Shown here: positions 26,983 through 36,243 of the stretch, one piece after another | Position numbering within the stretch: the first letter of the stretch is position 1 | How the letters are laid out: each line of letters opens with the position of its first letter | Notes under the pieces: generated by a model | Seen by the model: only the letters and a program-made list of their open reading frames with translations | What the model was told of the DNA's origin: nothing | Databases searched by the model: none | Made by a program: the position numbers and the translations under genes | Assembly: GCA_027941995.1 (NCBI GenBank) | Contig: CP115966.1 | Span: forward strand, 1,674,001 to 1,738,000 | Direction of reading: 5' to 3' | From: Erythrobacteraceae bacterium WH01K | GTDB lineage: Bacteria > Pseudomonadota > Alphaproteobacteria > Sphingomonadales > Sphingomonadaceae | DNA: 64,000 bases

Positions 26983-28424
26983 CGGCGCTCCAGCACGTGA
27001 AGCTCGGCACCTATTACGTGGTGCATCTTCCCCGGCCCGACGACTTCGATTTCTGGCGGGAAAAGGCGCGGGCCCTTGTCCAGTGCGATGTGCCGCCCGA
27101 CCGGGTTGCATGGGTCGAGCCTGGCGGTTCGGGCGATCTCTTCGCTCATGGGGATACCAGGCTGCCGACACCGCCTGCCGATGCGCCGCAGGTACGGGCG
27201 AGCAAGCGTTTCCAGCAATTGGCGAAGAACGCATCGCTTCATTCCGATCCCGACCGATTCGCGCTGCTCTACCGTTTGTTGTGGCGTCTCCAGACCAATC
27301 CGCGGATCATGGAGGACAAGGCCGACAGCGATGTCCGCAAGCTGGAAGAACTGGACAAGAACGTCCGGCGCGACAGCCACAAGATGCATGCCTTCGTCCG
27401 GTTCCGGCAGGTCGAGGATGAGGACGGCGCCGAACACTATGTCGCCTGGTTCGAGCCCGATCATCACATCGTGCGCGCCAATGCCGGCTTCTTCCGCCGC
27501 CGCTTTGCCAACATGAAATGGTCGATCCTGACGCCCAGGGGCACGCTGCACTGGGATGGCGATACGATGCGCGAAGGCCCGCCCGCCCGGCGCGAGGATG
27601 CGCCCAGCGGCGATCCGGTCGAGGAGCTGTGGCGCAAGTATTACGCATCCATCTTCAATCCGGCGCGTTTGAAGGTCGGGGCGATGCTGTCCGAAATGCC
27701 CATGAAATACTGGAAGAACCTGCCCGAGGCTTCGCTCATTCCCGAGCTGATTGCCGGGGCGCAGACACGCGAGGCGCAGATGGTCGATGCAGGGGCGTCG
27801 AAATTCGCAGAGGAGTTCGAGGAGAAGCCAAGCACGCTCGAGGCGATCGACAAGGCGATCCATGCCTGCCGCAAATGCCCCATAGGCGCGCTCGAAAATA
27901 CCGCCGTCATGGGGGAAGGACCGCAAGACGCCGCTCTCATGATCGTGGGGGAGCAGCCGGGCGATCAGGAGGACATGGCCGGGCGGCCCTTTGTCGGCCC
28001 CGCAGGACAATTGCTGGACCAGCATCTGGAGAAGGCGGGTATCAGGCGCAGTGCGGCCTATGTCACCAATGCGGTAAAGCACTTCAAATATGTCCAGCGC
28101 GGGAAGCGGCGAATCCACCAGAGCCCGGGGGCGAAGGAGATCGATACCTGTCGCTGGTGGAACGAGGCAGAGCGCGCGATCGTGCAGCCGAAACTGGTGC
28201 TGGCGATGGGCGCGAGTGCAGCGCGCGGAATGCTTGGCAAGACCGTCAGTATTTCCAGGGCCCGGGGCGAGCCCATTGCAATGGAAGACGGCAGCGAATT
28301 GTGGATCACGGCGCACCCGTCCTACCTGCTCCGTCTCGACGGGGCAGCGCGCGAGGAACAGGCGCGCCTGTTCGATGCCGACCTTGCCGCCGTGAAGGAA
28401 CGGTTGGACGAACTTGCAGGCTGA
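26979..28424 (+). CDS. udgX: DUF4130 domain fused to UdgX-type uracil-DNA capture protein
   Basis: 481 residues in two parts. Residues ~1-245 are the DUF4130-type domain (TIGR03915) found beside these radical SAM proteins, with no known activity. Residues ~280-481 are a family 4-like uracil-DNA glycosylase of UdgX type (TIGR03914): CRKC at 297-300, motif A GEQPGDQ from 324, the diagnostic KRRIH at 376-380, and HPSYLLRL from 446. In mycobacterial UdgX the histidine of this motif bonds covalently to the abasic sugar after uracil removal; His380 is the equivalent. C391 is another likely cluster ligand, and His368 stands where family 4 enzymes have a cysteine. It overlaps the radical SAM gene by 4 nt, and dnaE2 follows at 9 nt. 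Confidence 0.93.
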   Translation: MTALQHVKLGTYYVVHLPRPDDFDFWREKARALVQCDVPPDRVAWVEPGGSGDLFAHGDTRLPTPPADAPQVRASKRFQQLAKNASLHSDPDRFALLYRLLWRLQTNPRIMEDKADSDVRKLEELDKNVRRDSHKMHAFVRFRQVEDEDGAEHYVAWFEPDHHIVRANAGFFRRRFANMKWSILTPRGTLHWDGDTMREGPPARREDAPSGDPVEELWRKYYASIFNPARLKVGAMLSEMPMKYWKNLPEASLIPELIAGAQTREAQMVDAGASKFAEEFEEKPSTLEAIDKAIHACRKCPIGALENTAVMGEGPQDAALMIVGEQPGDQEDMAGRPFVGPAGQLLDQHLEKAGIRRSAAYVTNAVKHFKYVQRGKRRIHQSPGAKEIDTCRWWNEAERAIVQPKLVLAMGASAARGMLGKTVSISRARGEPIAMEDGSELWITAHPSYLLRLDGAAREEQARLFDADLAAVKERLDELAG

Positions 28425-28433
28425 TCGAATGCC

Positions 28434-31400
28434 ATGCCGGACCAGCCTCTCACCCCCGACAAACGCACTCTGGAGATCGATCCGGACCTGATCGACGCGC
28501 CACCGCGCGCATCCTTTGTCGAACTGGGGCTTGTTACCTGCTTCAGTTTCCTGCGCGGGGCATCGGACGCCGTCGATCTGGCCATGCGCGCACGGTCGGC
28601 GGGATATGATGCGATAGGGATTGCCGACGTCAATTCCATGGCCGGCGTCGTTCGCCTTCATACAGAAGCGAAAACGCTGAAGTTGCAACCGGTTATCGGA
28701 TGCAGGATCGAAACGGTCGAAGGTCTCGGTTTCTTGGCCTACCCGACCGATCGCACAGCCTATGGACGGCTGTGCCAGTTGATCAGCGCCGGCCGCATGC
28801 GCACGCTCGATGGTGGATGGCAGGAAAAGGGTGAGTGCGCGATCAGCCTGTCGATGCTGGCCCGGCATGCCGAGGGCGTGCAACTCATCCTCCTGCCGCC
28901 GCGCAATCTCGATGCCGAACTGGCCATCGAAGTGCCGAGCAACGTGGTCGATTTTCCGCAGCCATCAGGTGGAAGCCCCGCGCCGGACACCGCCTCCGCC
29001 CGACGAGAGGGGCGTGTTCTCTCCGGTCCATTGCCGGACCTGCTTCCGCATCTGGCCAGCCTGTTGCCGACGCTGCGACATCTTGCCGCCAGCCACCTTC
29101 ACCTTGGCGACGATGTTGCGCGGATCGACCGGCTCGATGCCCTGGCGAGGGCTCATGGGCTCGGCCTGCTGGCGACCAACGACGTTCATTACGCAACCGC
29201 GGACAGGCGTCCGTTACAGGATGTCATGACCGCGATCCGCCACAAGACGACCGTGGCGCAGGCAGGGCACCGTTTGCACGGAAACGGGGAGCGGTATCTC
29301 AAATCGCCGCAAGTGATGGAAAAGCTGTTCGAACGCTGGCCCCATGCCATCAGGGCGGCGCGCGATGTGGCGGATGCTTGCAGCTTCAGCCTCGACGAAC
29401 TGCGATACGAATATCCGGAGGAAATCTATCCCGGCGGGATGGAGCCCCAGAATTATCTCGAACAGGCTACGTGGGACGGTGCAAAATGGCGCTATCCCAA
29501 TGGTTTGCCGGAAACTGTTCGTGAAACTCTGCACAAGGAACTGGCGCTGATCGGCAAGATGGATCTTGCCCGCTACTTCCTGACGATCAAGGACATCGTC
29601 GACTTCGCGCGCGAGAAGGTCGATCCGCCGATCCTGTGCCAGGGGCGGGGCAGCGCGGCCAATTCGGCCGTCTGTTTCTGTCTCGGCATTACGTCCGTCG
29701 ATCCGGCGCATCACCAGCTCCTCTTCGACCGCTTCATCTCCGAAGACCGGAACGAGCCGCCCGATATCGATGTCGATTTCGAACACGAACGGCGCGAGGA
29801 GGTTATCCAGTACCTCTATCGCAAATATGGACGACACCGTGCCGGACTGGCGGCGACGGTGATCCATTATCGTCCGCGCTTGGCCATCCGCGAGGTAGGC
29901 AAGGCGATGGGGCTGTCGGAAGATGTCACCGGGGCGCTGGCCAAGACGGTCTGGGGCGGATGGGGCAAGGAAATCGGCGAGGGCCATGTCGCGGAAACCG
30001 GCATGGACGTGGAAGATCCGCACCTGAAGCGGGTTCTCGCGCTAACTCGCCAAATGATTGGAATGCCGCGACATCTTTCCCAGCACGTCGGTGGTTTCAT
30101 CCTGACCGAAGGGGCGCTGACCAAGACCGTCCCGGTCGGCAATGGCGCCATGCCGGACCGCAGTTTCATCGAATGGGACAAGGACGATATCGAGGCGCTT
30201 GGCATATTGAAGGTCGACGTGCTCGCGCTGGGCATGCTGACCTGCATCAGGAAATGCCTCGATCTGCTTGAAAACCATCACGAAAGACCACTGGAACTGG
30301 CGAGCGTCCCGCGAGAGGATCCGGAAACCTACGCCATGCTGCGCAAGGGCGACTCCCTGGGCGTGTTCCAGGTGGAGAGCCGGGCACAGATGAACATGCT
30401 GCCCCGGCTGAGGCCGCGCGAATTCTACGACCTCGTCATCCAGGTGGCGATCGTGCGGCCGGGGCCGATCCAGGGCGACATGGTGCATCCCTATCTCAAG
30501 CGGCGGCGGGGCGCGGAGCAGGTACAGATCCCGGCGCCTTCGCCAGACCACGGCCCGCCGGACGAGCTTTCGAGCATTCTCGAACGTACGCTGGGCGTTC
30601 CCATTTTCCAGGAACAGGCGATGAAGATCGCTCTCGACGCGGCGCAATTTTCCTCGAAGGAAGCAAATCGGCTGCGCAAGGCCATGGCGACGTTCCGTAG
30701 CCGCGGGATGGTCGACGAATTGCAGGACATGATGGTCGAAAGGATGGTCCTGCGCGGCTACGACCGGGAGTTCGCCCAGCGCTGCTTCAACCAGATCAGG
30801 GGGTTCGGCGAATACGGCTTTCCGGAAAGCCATGCGGCCAGCTTTGCGCATCTGGTCTATGTCTCGAGCTGGCTGAAATGCCATTTCCCCGCGGCCTTCG
30901 CCTGCGCGCTGCTGAATTCGCAGCCCATGGGGTTCTACGCCCCGGCCCAGATCGTGCGCGACGCGGCGGAACACGGGGTCGAGATATTGCCGGCGGATGT
31001 GAACCGCAGCCAGTGGGACTGCACGCTGGAAACCGTCGCAAGAGCCGGGAGCGGACATGACGACCCGCCGGACAAGCGCGATACCGGCCGCCTCGACACC
31101 CATCTCGGCCTGAGGCTAGGTCTCCGGCAGATCGATGGCCTGCCCGAACATATTGCCGCCGGACTGGTGGCAGAACGCGTGGAAAACGGCGCCTATGCCG
31201 ATGTTCGCAGCCTGCGGGACCGGACGGGGACCGGGCCCGGCCATATCGAACGGCTCGCCAGTGCCGATGCCTTCGGCTCTCTCGGACTGCCGCGCAGGCA
31301 GGCGCTGTGGGATGCGCGCAGCCTGGTTGCAGGGCCGGACCTGCCCCTGTTCCGTGCGGCAGAGGAGCGCGACGAGGGGGCGGAGAAGCGTATCACCCGC

Positions 31401-32051
31401 CTGCCGCAAATGCCTCTGAGCGAGGAGGTGGTGGCGGATTACCAGACCACGCGGCTCAGCCTGAAGGCGCACCCGATGGCGTTTCTGCGCGCGGGCCTCG
31501 CAGAACGCGGTTTCGTGCGCGCATGCGACCTGCGCGACCGCAAGTTTCGCTCCATGGTGCAGGTCGCGGGCGTGGTCCTGATCCGTCAGCGGCCGGGCAG
31601 CGCGAAGGGTGTGTGCTTCATCACGCTGGAAGACGAAACCGGCGTCATCAACCTGGTGGTCTGGCCCGATCTCAAGGAGAAGCAGCGCAAGGTTGTGATG
31701 GGCGCCCGCCTGATGGAAGTGCGGGGCCGCGTGGAGTATGACGACGAGGTGATCCATGTCATCGCCCACCACATGACCGATGCGACGCAAAGCCTTCACC
31801 AGCTGTCCGACGACATGCTGAACGCTCCGGTCGCCAGGGCGGATCACGTCAACTCGCCGCTTCCCGCGAAGTTCGGCCCGCGCGACAACCTGCGTGAAGG
31901 CAAGGACGATCCCCATGCCGGAACCGATGCAGAAAGGCCGCTGCCGGTGGAACCGTGGGAACCACCACCTGCAGGCAATCGTGAATGCGGTAATCATGGA
32001 GGGCATCCGCGAAACGTGCGGATCATTCCCAAGTCGAGGGATTTTCATTGA
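28434..32051 (+). CDS. dnaE2: Error-prone DNA polymerase DnaE2 (ImuC)
   Basis: 1205 residues, a C-family polymerase alpha subunit used for damage-induced translesion synthesis with ImuA and ImuB. The N-terminal PHP domain (VELGLVTCFSFLRGASDAVD, then GIADVNSMAGVVR) is followed by the polymerase core with catalytic PDIDVDF at about 443-449 (Asp444, 446, 448). Next come the fingers, an HhH region, and an OB domain near 1030-1110 (GVCFITLEDETGVINLVVWP). The tail GHPRNVRIIPKSRDFH is the normal DnaE2 ending. A Pro/Glu-rich linker of about 60 residues precedes it. It is the third gene of the LexA-controlled operon and has no promoter of its own that I can see. Confidence 0.97.
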   Translation: MPDQPLTPDKRTLEIDPDLIDAPPRASFVELGLVTCFSFLRGASDAVDLAMRARSAGYDAIGIADVNSMAGVVRLHTEAKTLKLQPVIGCRIETVEGLGFLAYPTDRTAYGRLCQLISAGRMRTLDGGWQEKGECAISLSMLARHAEGVQLILLPPRNLDAELAIEVPSNVVDFPQPSGGSPAPDTASARREGRVLSGPLPDLLPHLASLLPTLRHLAASHLHLGDDVARIDRLDALARAHGLGLLATNDVHYATADRRPLQDVMTAIRHKTTVAQAGHRLHGNGERYLKSPQVMEKLFERWPHAIRAARDVADACSFSLDELRYEYPEEIYPGGMEPQNYLEQATWDGAKWRYPNGLPETVRETLHKELALIGKMDLARYFLTIKDIVDFAREKVDPPILCQGRGSAANSAVCFCLGITSVDPAHHQLLFDRFISEDRNEPPDIDVDFEHERREEVIQYLYRKYGRHRAGLAATVIHYRPRLAIREVGKAMGLSEDVTGALAKTVWGGWGKEIGEGHVAETGMDVEDPHLKRVLALTRQMIGMPRHLSQHVGGFILTEGALTKTVPVGNGAMPDRSFIEWDKDDIEALGILKVDVLALGMLTCIRKCLDLLENHHERPLELASVPREDPETYAMLRKGDSLGVFQVESRAQMNMLPRLRPREFYDLVIQVAIVRPGPIQGDMVHPYLKRRRGAEQVQIPAPSPDHGPPDELSSILERTLGVPIFQEQAMKIALDAAQFSSKEANRLRKAMATFRSRGMVDELQDMMVERMVLRGYDREFAQRCFNQIRGFGEYGFPESHAASFAHLVYVSSWLKCHFPAAFACALLNSQPMGFYAPAQIVRDAAEHGVEILPADVNRSQWDCTLETVARAGSGHDDPPDKRDTGRLDTHLGLRLGLRQIDGLPEHIAAGLVAERVENGAYADVRSLRDRTGTGPGHIERLASADAFGSLGLPRRQALWDARSLVAGPDLPLFRAAEERDEGAEKRITRLPQMPLSEEVVADYQTTRLSLKAHPMAFLRAGLAERGFVRACDLRDRKFRSMVQVAGVVLIRQRPGSAKGVCFITLEDETGVINLVVWPDLKEKQRKVVMGARLMEVRGRVEYDDEVIHVIAHHMTDATQSLHQLSDDMLNAPVARADHVNSPLPAKFGPRDNLREGKDDPHAGTDAERPLPVEPWEPPPAGNRECGNHGGHPRNVRIIPKSRDFH

Positions 32052-32791
32052 GCAGATTACAAGGGCCCTGGGGCATTTCCCGCAGGATCGGCGACTTCGC
32101 ACTCGACCGGCGTTTCCTGTCGCTCCTGCTCGTGCTTGCCGTCGGCCTCGGAGCCAAGGCCTGGTTGCAGGACAATCCGCAGCACGATCCATGGGCCCCG
32201 CTGGACCTTCGCGACCCGCCGGGCTGGGCGACCGATACCAAATTGGCGACGCTGGCAGATGACCCTGCGCAGTGCCGGGCAGTGCTCGAGCGTAGCGAGG
32301 TCGCCTTTTCTGCGCTCGAGCCGGTGGGCGAGGGAGCCTGCCGAAGGGAAGACCGGACCTTGCTGGGCGAATATCCCTACGCCTCGCCGACGCCGCCGAC
32401 GACGTGTCCCGTGGCAATCGCCATGCAATTATGGCTGGAGCGCGCAGTGCAGCCCGCAGCTCGCGCGGCGTTCGGTCGGGACGTGACCCGTATCGAGCAC
32501 TTCGGGGCTTATAGCTGTCGCCGTCTTTATGGACGGGACGACGGACCATGGAGCGAGCATGCAACCGGGAATGCGGTCGATATTGCCGGGTTCGTCCTCG
32601 AGGACGGGACCCGGGTCTCCGTATTGCGGGACTGGGACGGAGAAGGCGAGCGCGCCGCTTTCCTGCGCGAAGTCCGCGATGCCGCGTGCACGGGTTTCAG
32701 CACCGTGCTTTCACCCGACTATAACGCCGCCCACCGCGACCACTTCCATTTCGATCGCGCACCGCGCCGGATTGGCGGGGTCTGCCGCTAG
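32048..32791 (+). CDS. Extensin-like C-domain protein, M15-type zinc fold, translationally coupled to dnaE2
   Basis: 247 residues. One N-terminal membrane anchor at about 23-40 precedes an extensin-like C-terminal domain (PF06904) with motifs SEHATGNAVDIAGF (His171, Asp178) and HRDHFHFD (His232, His234). This arrangement resembles the zinc sites of D-Ala-D-Ala carboxypeptidases, so the protein may trim peptidoglycan. Six cysteines may form disulfides in the periplasm. The start is TTG at 32048, overlapping the dnaE2 stop (TTGA), with no other in-frame start nearby, so translation probably depends on dnaE2. The stop overlaps the convergent phoB stop. Confidence 0.8.
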   Translation: MSRLQGPWGISRRIGDFALDRRFLSLLLVLAVGLGAKAWLQDNPQHDPWAPLDLRDPPGWATDTKLATLADDPAQCRAVLERSEVAFSALEPVGEGACRREDRTLLGEYPYASPTPPTTCPVAIAMQLWLERAVQPAARAAFGRDVTRIEHFGAYSCRRLYGRDDGPWSEHATGNAVDIAGFVLEDGTRVSVLRDWDGEGERAAFLREVRDAACTGFSTVLSPDYNAAHRDHFHFDRAPRRIGGVCR

Positions 32792-33477
32792 CGTGCCTGG
32801 AAAGCGTAGCCTGCCGAGCGTACGGTTCGCACCGGGTCATTAAGGCCATCCATTTCGATAGCCTTTCTCAGCCGGCGGATGTGAACGTCGACCGTGCGCA
32901 GTTCGATATCGCTGCCAGTGCCCCACACACCGTCCAGCAGCTGTCCTCGGCTAAATACGCGGTCCGGGCTTTCCATGAAGAATTTGAGCAGCCGGTACTC
33001 GGTCGGGCCGAGCTGCAATTCCTTGCCCGCACGCTCGACCTTGTGTGCGACAGGATCCAGCCTGATGTCGCCGACCTCGATCGCTTCCCCGGCAAGCGCA
33101 GGGCGGATGCGCCGCATCACGGCCGAGACGCGCGCCAAGAGCTCCCTCGGCGAAAACGGCTTTGTCAGGTAATCGTCCGCCCCGGTATCGAGACCGCGAA
33201 TGCGGTCGTCCTCCGCCTCGCGCGCGGTCAGCATGATGATCGGCACATGCGCCGTCGATCTCTCGCGGCGCAGGCGACGGCAGACCTCGATGCCGCTCGT
33301 CCCTTCGATCATCCAGTCGAGTATGACGAGGTCCGGCACGTCTTCCTCGGCCAGCAGCAGCGCCTCGTCGCCGTCGGCAGTCGTGCGCACCCGGTAGCCT
33401 TCGCGAGTGAAGCGGAACTCCAGCAATTCCGACAGGGCCGGATCATCTTCGACGAGGAGGAGGCTGGCACTTGTCAC
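32788..33477 (-). CDS. phoB: Phosphate regulon response regulator PhoB
   Basis: 229 residues. The receiver domain (phosphoacceptor Asp in LVILDWMIEGTSG at about 54, Lys in YLTKPFSPRELL) is followed by an OmpR-type winged helix (LGPTEYRLLKFFMESPDRVF and TVDVHIRRLRKAIE). It activates phosphate starvation genes after phosphorylation by PhoR. It is the last gene of the phosphate cluster, 47 nt after phoU. Its stop and that of the extensin-like gene share the palindrome CTAG. Confidence 0.96.
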   Translation of the reverse strand: MTSASLLLVEDDPALSELLEFRFTREGYRVRTTADGDEALLLAEEDVPDLVILDWMIEGTSGIEVCRRLRRERSTAHVPIIMLTAREAEDDRIRGLDTGADDYLTKPFSPRELLARVSAVMRRIRPALAGEAIEVGDIRLDPVAHKVERAGKELQLGPTEYRLLKFFMESPDRVFSRGQLLDGVWGTGSDIELRTVDVHIRRLRKAIEMDGLNDPVRTVRSAGYAFQAR

Positions 33478-33524
33478 GAGCGTGGGTTCCTGAGCTGATC
33501 GATCAAGGGCGGGGATCGGTGATT

Positions 33525-34190
33525 TCAGTCTTCGTCCGGCGGGTAATTCCCGGTTGCCGCGAAATGGACCATCTCGGCGACATTGGTGGCGTGATCGCCG
33601 ATCCGCTCGATGTTCTTGGCCACGAACAGCAATTGCGCAGCGGTCGAGATCGTCTTCGGGTTCTCGACCATGTGGCTGACAAGATTGCGGAATATGCTGT
33701 CGTAGAATGCGTCGACCTTCTGGTCGGCAGCGATCACTTCCAGCGCGAGGTCGGGGTCGCGCGCGGCATAGGCTGTCAGGACATCGTGGACCATTTCGGC
33801 AGCCAGTTCGGCCATCGCGGGCAGCAATGTCAGTGGTTCGAACTTGCCGCGTTCCTCGATTTTGTCGATCCGCTTGGCAATGTTCTTCGCATAGTCGCCG
33901 ATGCGTTCGACCACGCCGGCAATCTTGAGCGCGGCGATAACCTCGCGGAGGTCGTCCGCCAGCGGTGCACGCAAGGCGATGATGCGGACCGCGAGCTTGT
34001 CCACCTCCGTTTCGAGGGCATCAAGCTTCTTGTCCCGCGCGACCACGCCGTCGCCCAGTTCCTTGTCGCCGCGCACCATGGCGTCGATCGATTCGTGAAC
34101 GGCCACTTCGGCCAGACCGCCCATTTCGGCGATCAGCCCACGCAGGCGCGTGATGTCCTCGTCGAATGCCTTGACTGTGTGATCCATCAT
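33525..34190 (-). CDS. phoU: Phosphate signalling protein PhoU
   Basis: 221 residues, two three-helix bundles with the paired metal-binding E/DxxxD-type motifs of PhoU (VVERIGDYAKNIAKRI and FVAKNIERIGDHATNVAEM). It links the Pst transporter to PhoR and keeps the regulon off when phosphate is plentiful. The ATG at 34190 shares a base with the pstB stop (TGATG), and a second ATG follows at 34187. It lies between pstB and phoB in one operon. Confidence 0.96.
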   Translation of the reverse strand: MMDHTVKAFDEDITRLRGLIAEMGGLAEVAVHESIDAMVRGDKELGDGVVARDKKLDALETEVDKLAVRIIALRAPLADDLREVIAALKIAGVVERIGDYAKNIAKRIDKIEERGKFEPLTLLPAMAELAAEMVHDVLTAYAARDPDLALEVIAADQKVDAFYDSIFRNLVSHMVENPKTISTAAQLLFVAKNIERIGDHATNVAEMVHFAATGNYPPDED

Positions 34191-34978
34191 CAGCCGTACC
34201 GTCCCGTAATGTAATCCTTGGTCCGTTCCTCGATCGGATTTGTGAAAATCGCTTCGGTCGGACCGTATTCGACCATCTTCCCGAGGTGGAAGAAGGCGGT
34301 GCGCTGAGATACACGGGCCGCCTGCTGCATGGAATGCGTGACGATGACGATGGCATAGCGCCCGGTCAGTTCGTCGATCAGTTCCTCGATCTTCGCCGTC
34401 GCGATGGGGTCGAGCGCGGAGCAGGGCTCGTCCATCAGGATGACCTCGGGATCGACGGCGATGGCACGTGCGATGCACAGGCGTTGCTGCTGACCGCCCG
34501 AAAGCGCCGTGCCGGATTCGTCCAGACGGTCCTTCACCTCGTTCCAGAGCCCGGCGCGGGAGAGCGATTTCTCGACGATGGCGTCCAGTTCGTCCTTGCT
34601 CTCGGCAAGGCCGTGGATTTTCGGGCCGTACGCGATATTGTCGTAGATAGACTTCGGGAACGGGTTGGGTTTCTGGAAAACCATGCCCACCCGTGCGCGC
34701 AATTGTACGACATCCATCGAAGACCGATAGATGTCTTCGCCCTCCAGTTCGATCACGCCATCGACCCGTGCGCTGGGGATGGTGTCGTTCATGCGGTTGA
34801 GCGAACGCAGGAAGGTCGACTTCCCGCAGCCCGACGGCCCGATGAAGGCGGTCACATATTGCGAAGGGATGTCGATCGTGACGCCGTCGATGGCCTGTTT
34901 GTCGCCGTAATAGACGTCGACGTCCCGGGCCCGCATCTTGGGATCGCTGGTTTCGGTATTTTCGTGTCTTACGGTCAC
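34190..34978 (-). CDS. pstB: Phosphate ABC transporter ATP-binding protein PstB
   Basis: 262 residues, the ATPase of the high-affinity phosphate importer. Walker [10 protein letters not shown]-loop [11 protein letters not shown], signature [11 protein letters not shown] and Walker [14 protein letters not shown] are all intact, and NPFP with CSALDP is typical of PstB. The start overlaps pstA by 4 nt, and phoU overlaps the stop. Confidence 0.97.
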   Translation of the reverse strand: MTVRHENTETSDPKMRARDVDVYYGDKQAIDGVTIDIPSQYVTAFIGPSGCGKSTFLRSLNRMNDTIPSARVDGVIELEGEDIYRSSMDVVQLRARVGMVFQKPNPFPKSIYDNIAYGPKIHGLAESKDELDAIVEKSLSRAGLWNEVKDRLDESGTALSGGQQQRLCIARAIAVDPEVILMDEPCSALDPIATAKIEELIDELTGRYAIVIVTHSMQQAARVSQRTAFFHLGKMVEYGPTEAIFTNPIEERTKDYITGRYG

Positions 34979-36243
34979 CAGGTTTTCTCGAACTTGTTGC
35001 GCAGATAGATGGCGAGGCCATTCATCAGCAGCAGGAATATGAGCAGGACTATGATAGCAGCGCTGGTCCGTTCCACGAAACCGCGATCGATTTCGTCGGA
35101 CCAGAGGAAGATCTGAACGGGCAGCACGGTCGCCGGCGTGGTGAACCCGTCAGGCGGGCTGGCGACGAAAGCGCGCATGCCGATCATCAGCAGCGGCGCG
35201 GTTTCGCCGAGCGCGCGTGCCATGCCGATGATCGTACCGGTCAGGATGCCGGGCAGGGCCAGCGGCAGGACGTGATGGAAGACGACCTGCACGGGCGATG
35301 CGCCGACGGCCAGGGCACCGTCGCGGATGGATGGCGGCACGGCCTTGATGGCGTTGCGCCCGGTAATGACGATCACCGGCATTGTCATGAGCGCGAGCGT
35401 CATGCCGCCGATCAGCGGAGCCGACCGCATGTTGGGGAATATGGTCAAGAAGACCGCGAGGCCGAGAAGACCGAAGATGATCGACGGCACCGCTGCGAGG
35501 TTGTTGATCGAGACCTCGATGATATCGGTCCAGCGGTTCTTGGACGCATATTCCTCGAGATAAAGCGCGGCCAGGACCCCGATCGGGAAGGCCAGGGCGA
35601 GGGTGACGATCATGGTCAGGATCGACCCCTTGAGTGCCGCCCAGATGCCCACCAGTTGCGGATCGGTTGCGTCCGAACGGCTGAGGAAACCGAGGTCCAT
35701 TCGCTTGTCCAGCGATCCTTCCGCCTCCAGCCTGCTGGCAAGCGCCTGCAATTCCGGTGAGCCTTCTCCTTCGAGACCCTGCGCGAGATCGGCCGTCGCG
35801 GGGACCCACAGATCCTGCTCGCCCTTCGCAAGGTCGGGGTAGTCGACGATCCGCGCCGCGAGTTCACGCCAAGCCTCTCCGCTGATTTCGGCAGCACCGT
35901 CTTCGCCCAGCGCCTGCTCGCCGAAATATTCGATGATCTGTGGCAGGCCCTGCGTTTCGAGGGATTGAATACCGCCCTCTTCCAGGGTTGCCGGATCGAC
36001 CGACAGGCCGGCCTCTGCAAAGTCGACCGGGACGCGAAGCTCCGCGCGCTGGAACCCGCCAATGCCGTTATACAGCATCGTGAACAGCAGCACGCACAGG
36101 ACGGCGACCGAGAACAGAACGGCGCCCAATCCGATCAGGCGGAAGCGTTTTTCGGCTGCATAGCGCTTTTTCAGGCGCGCATCGAAAGCCGCTTGCCGAT
36201 CGCTTGCAGGGTGGGGCGTGGAAGGAATGGCTGCGTCACTCAT
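34975..36243 (-). CDS. pstA: Phosphate ABC transporter permease PstA
   Basis: 422 residues. The N-terminal cytoplasmic segment and first helix, followed by a ~120-residue periplasmic region, form the DUF3333-type extension seen in alphaproteobacterial PstA. The C-terminal ABC permease domain has about five helices with the EAA-like loop [20 protein letters not shown], leading into [11 protein letters not shown] 36243 is chosen over 36279 because it overlaps the pstC end by 8 nt and begins the family sequence. Confidence 0.94.
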   Translation of the reverse strand: MSDAAIPSTPHPASDRQAAFDARLKKRYAAEKRFRLIGLGAVLFSVAVLCVLLFTMLYNGIGGFQRAELRVPVDFAEAGLSVDPATLEEGGIQSLETQGLPQIIEYFGEQALGEDGAAEISGEAWRELAARIVDYPDLAKGEQDLWVPATADLAQGLEGEGSPELQALASRLEAEGSLDKRMDLGFLSRSDATDPQLVGIWAALKGSILTMIVTLALAFPIGVLAALYLEEYASKNRWTDIIEVSINNLAAVPSIIFGLLGLAVFLTIFPNMRSAPLIGGMTLALMTMPVIVITGRNAIKAVPPSIRDGALAVGASPVQVVFHHVLPLALPGILTGTIIGMARALGETAPLLMIGMRAFVASPPDGFTTPATVLPVQIFLWSDEIDRGFVERTSAAIIVLLIFLLLMNGLAIYLRNKFEKTW

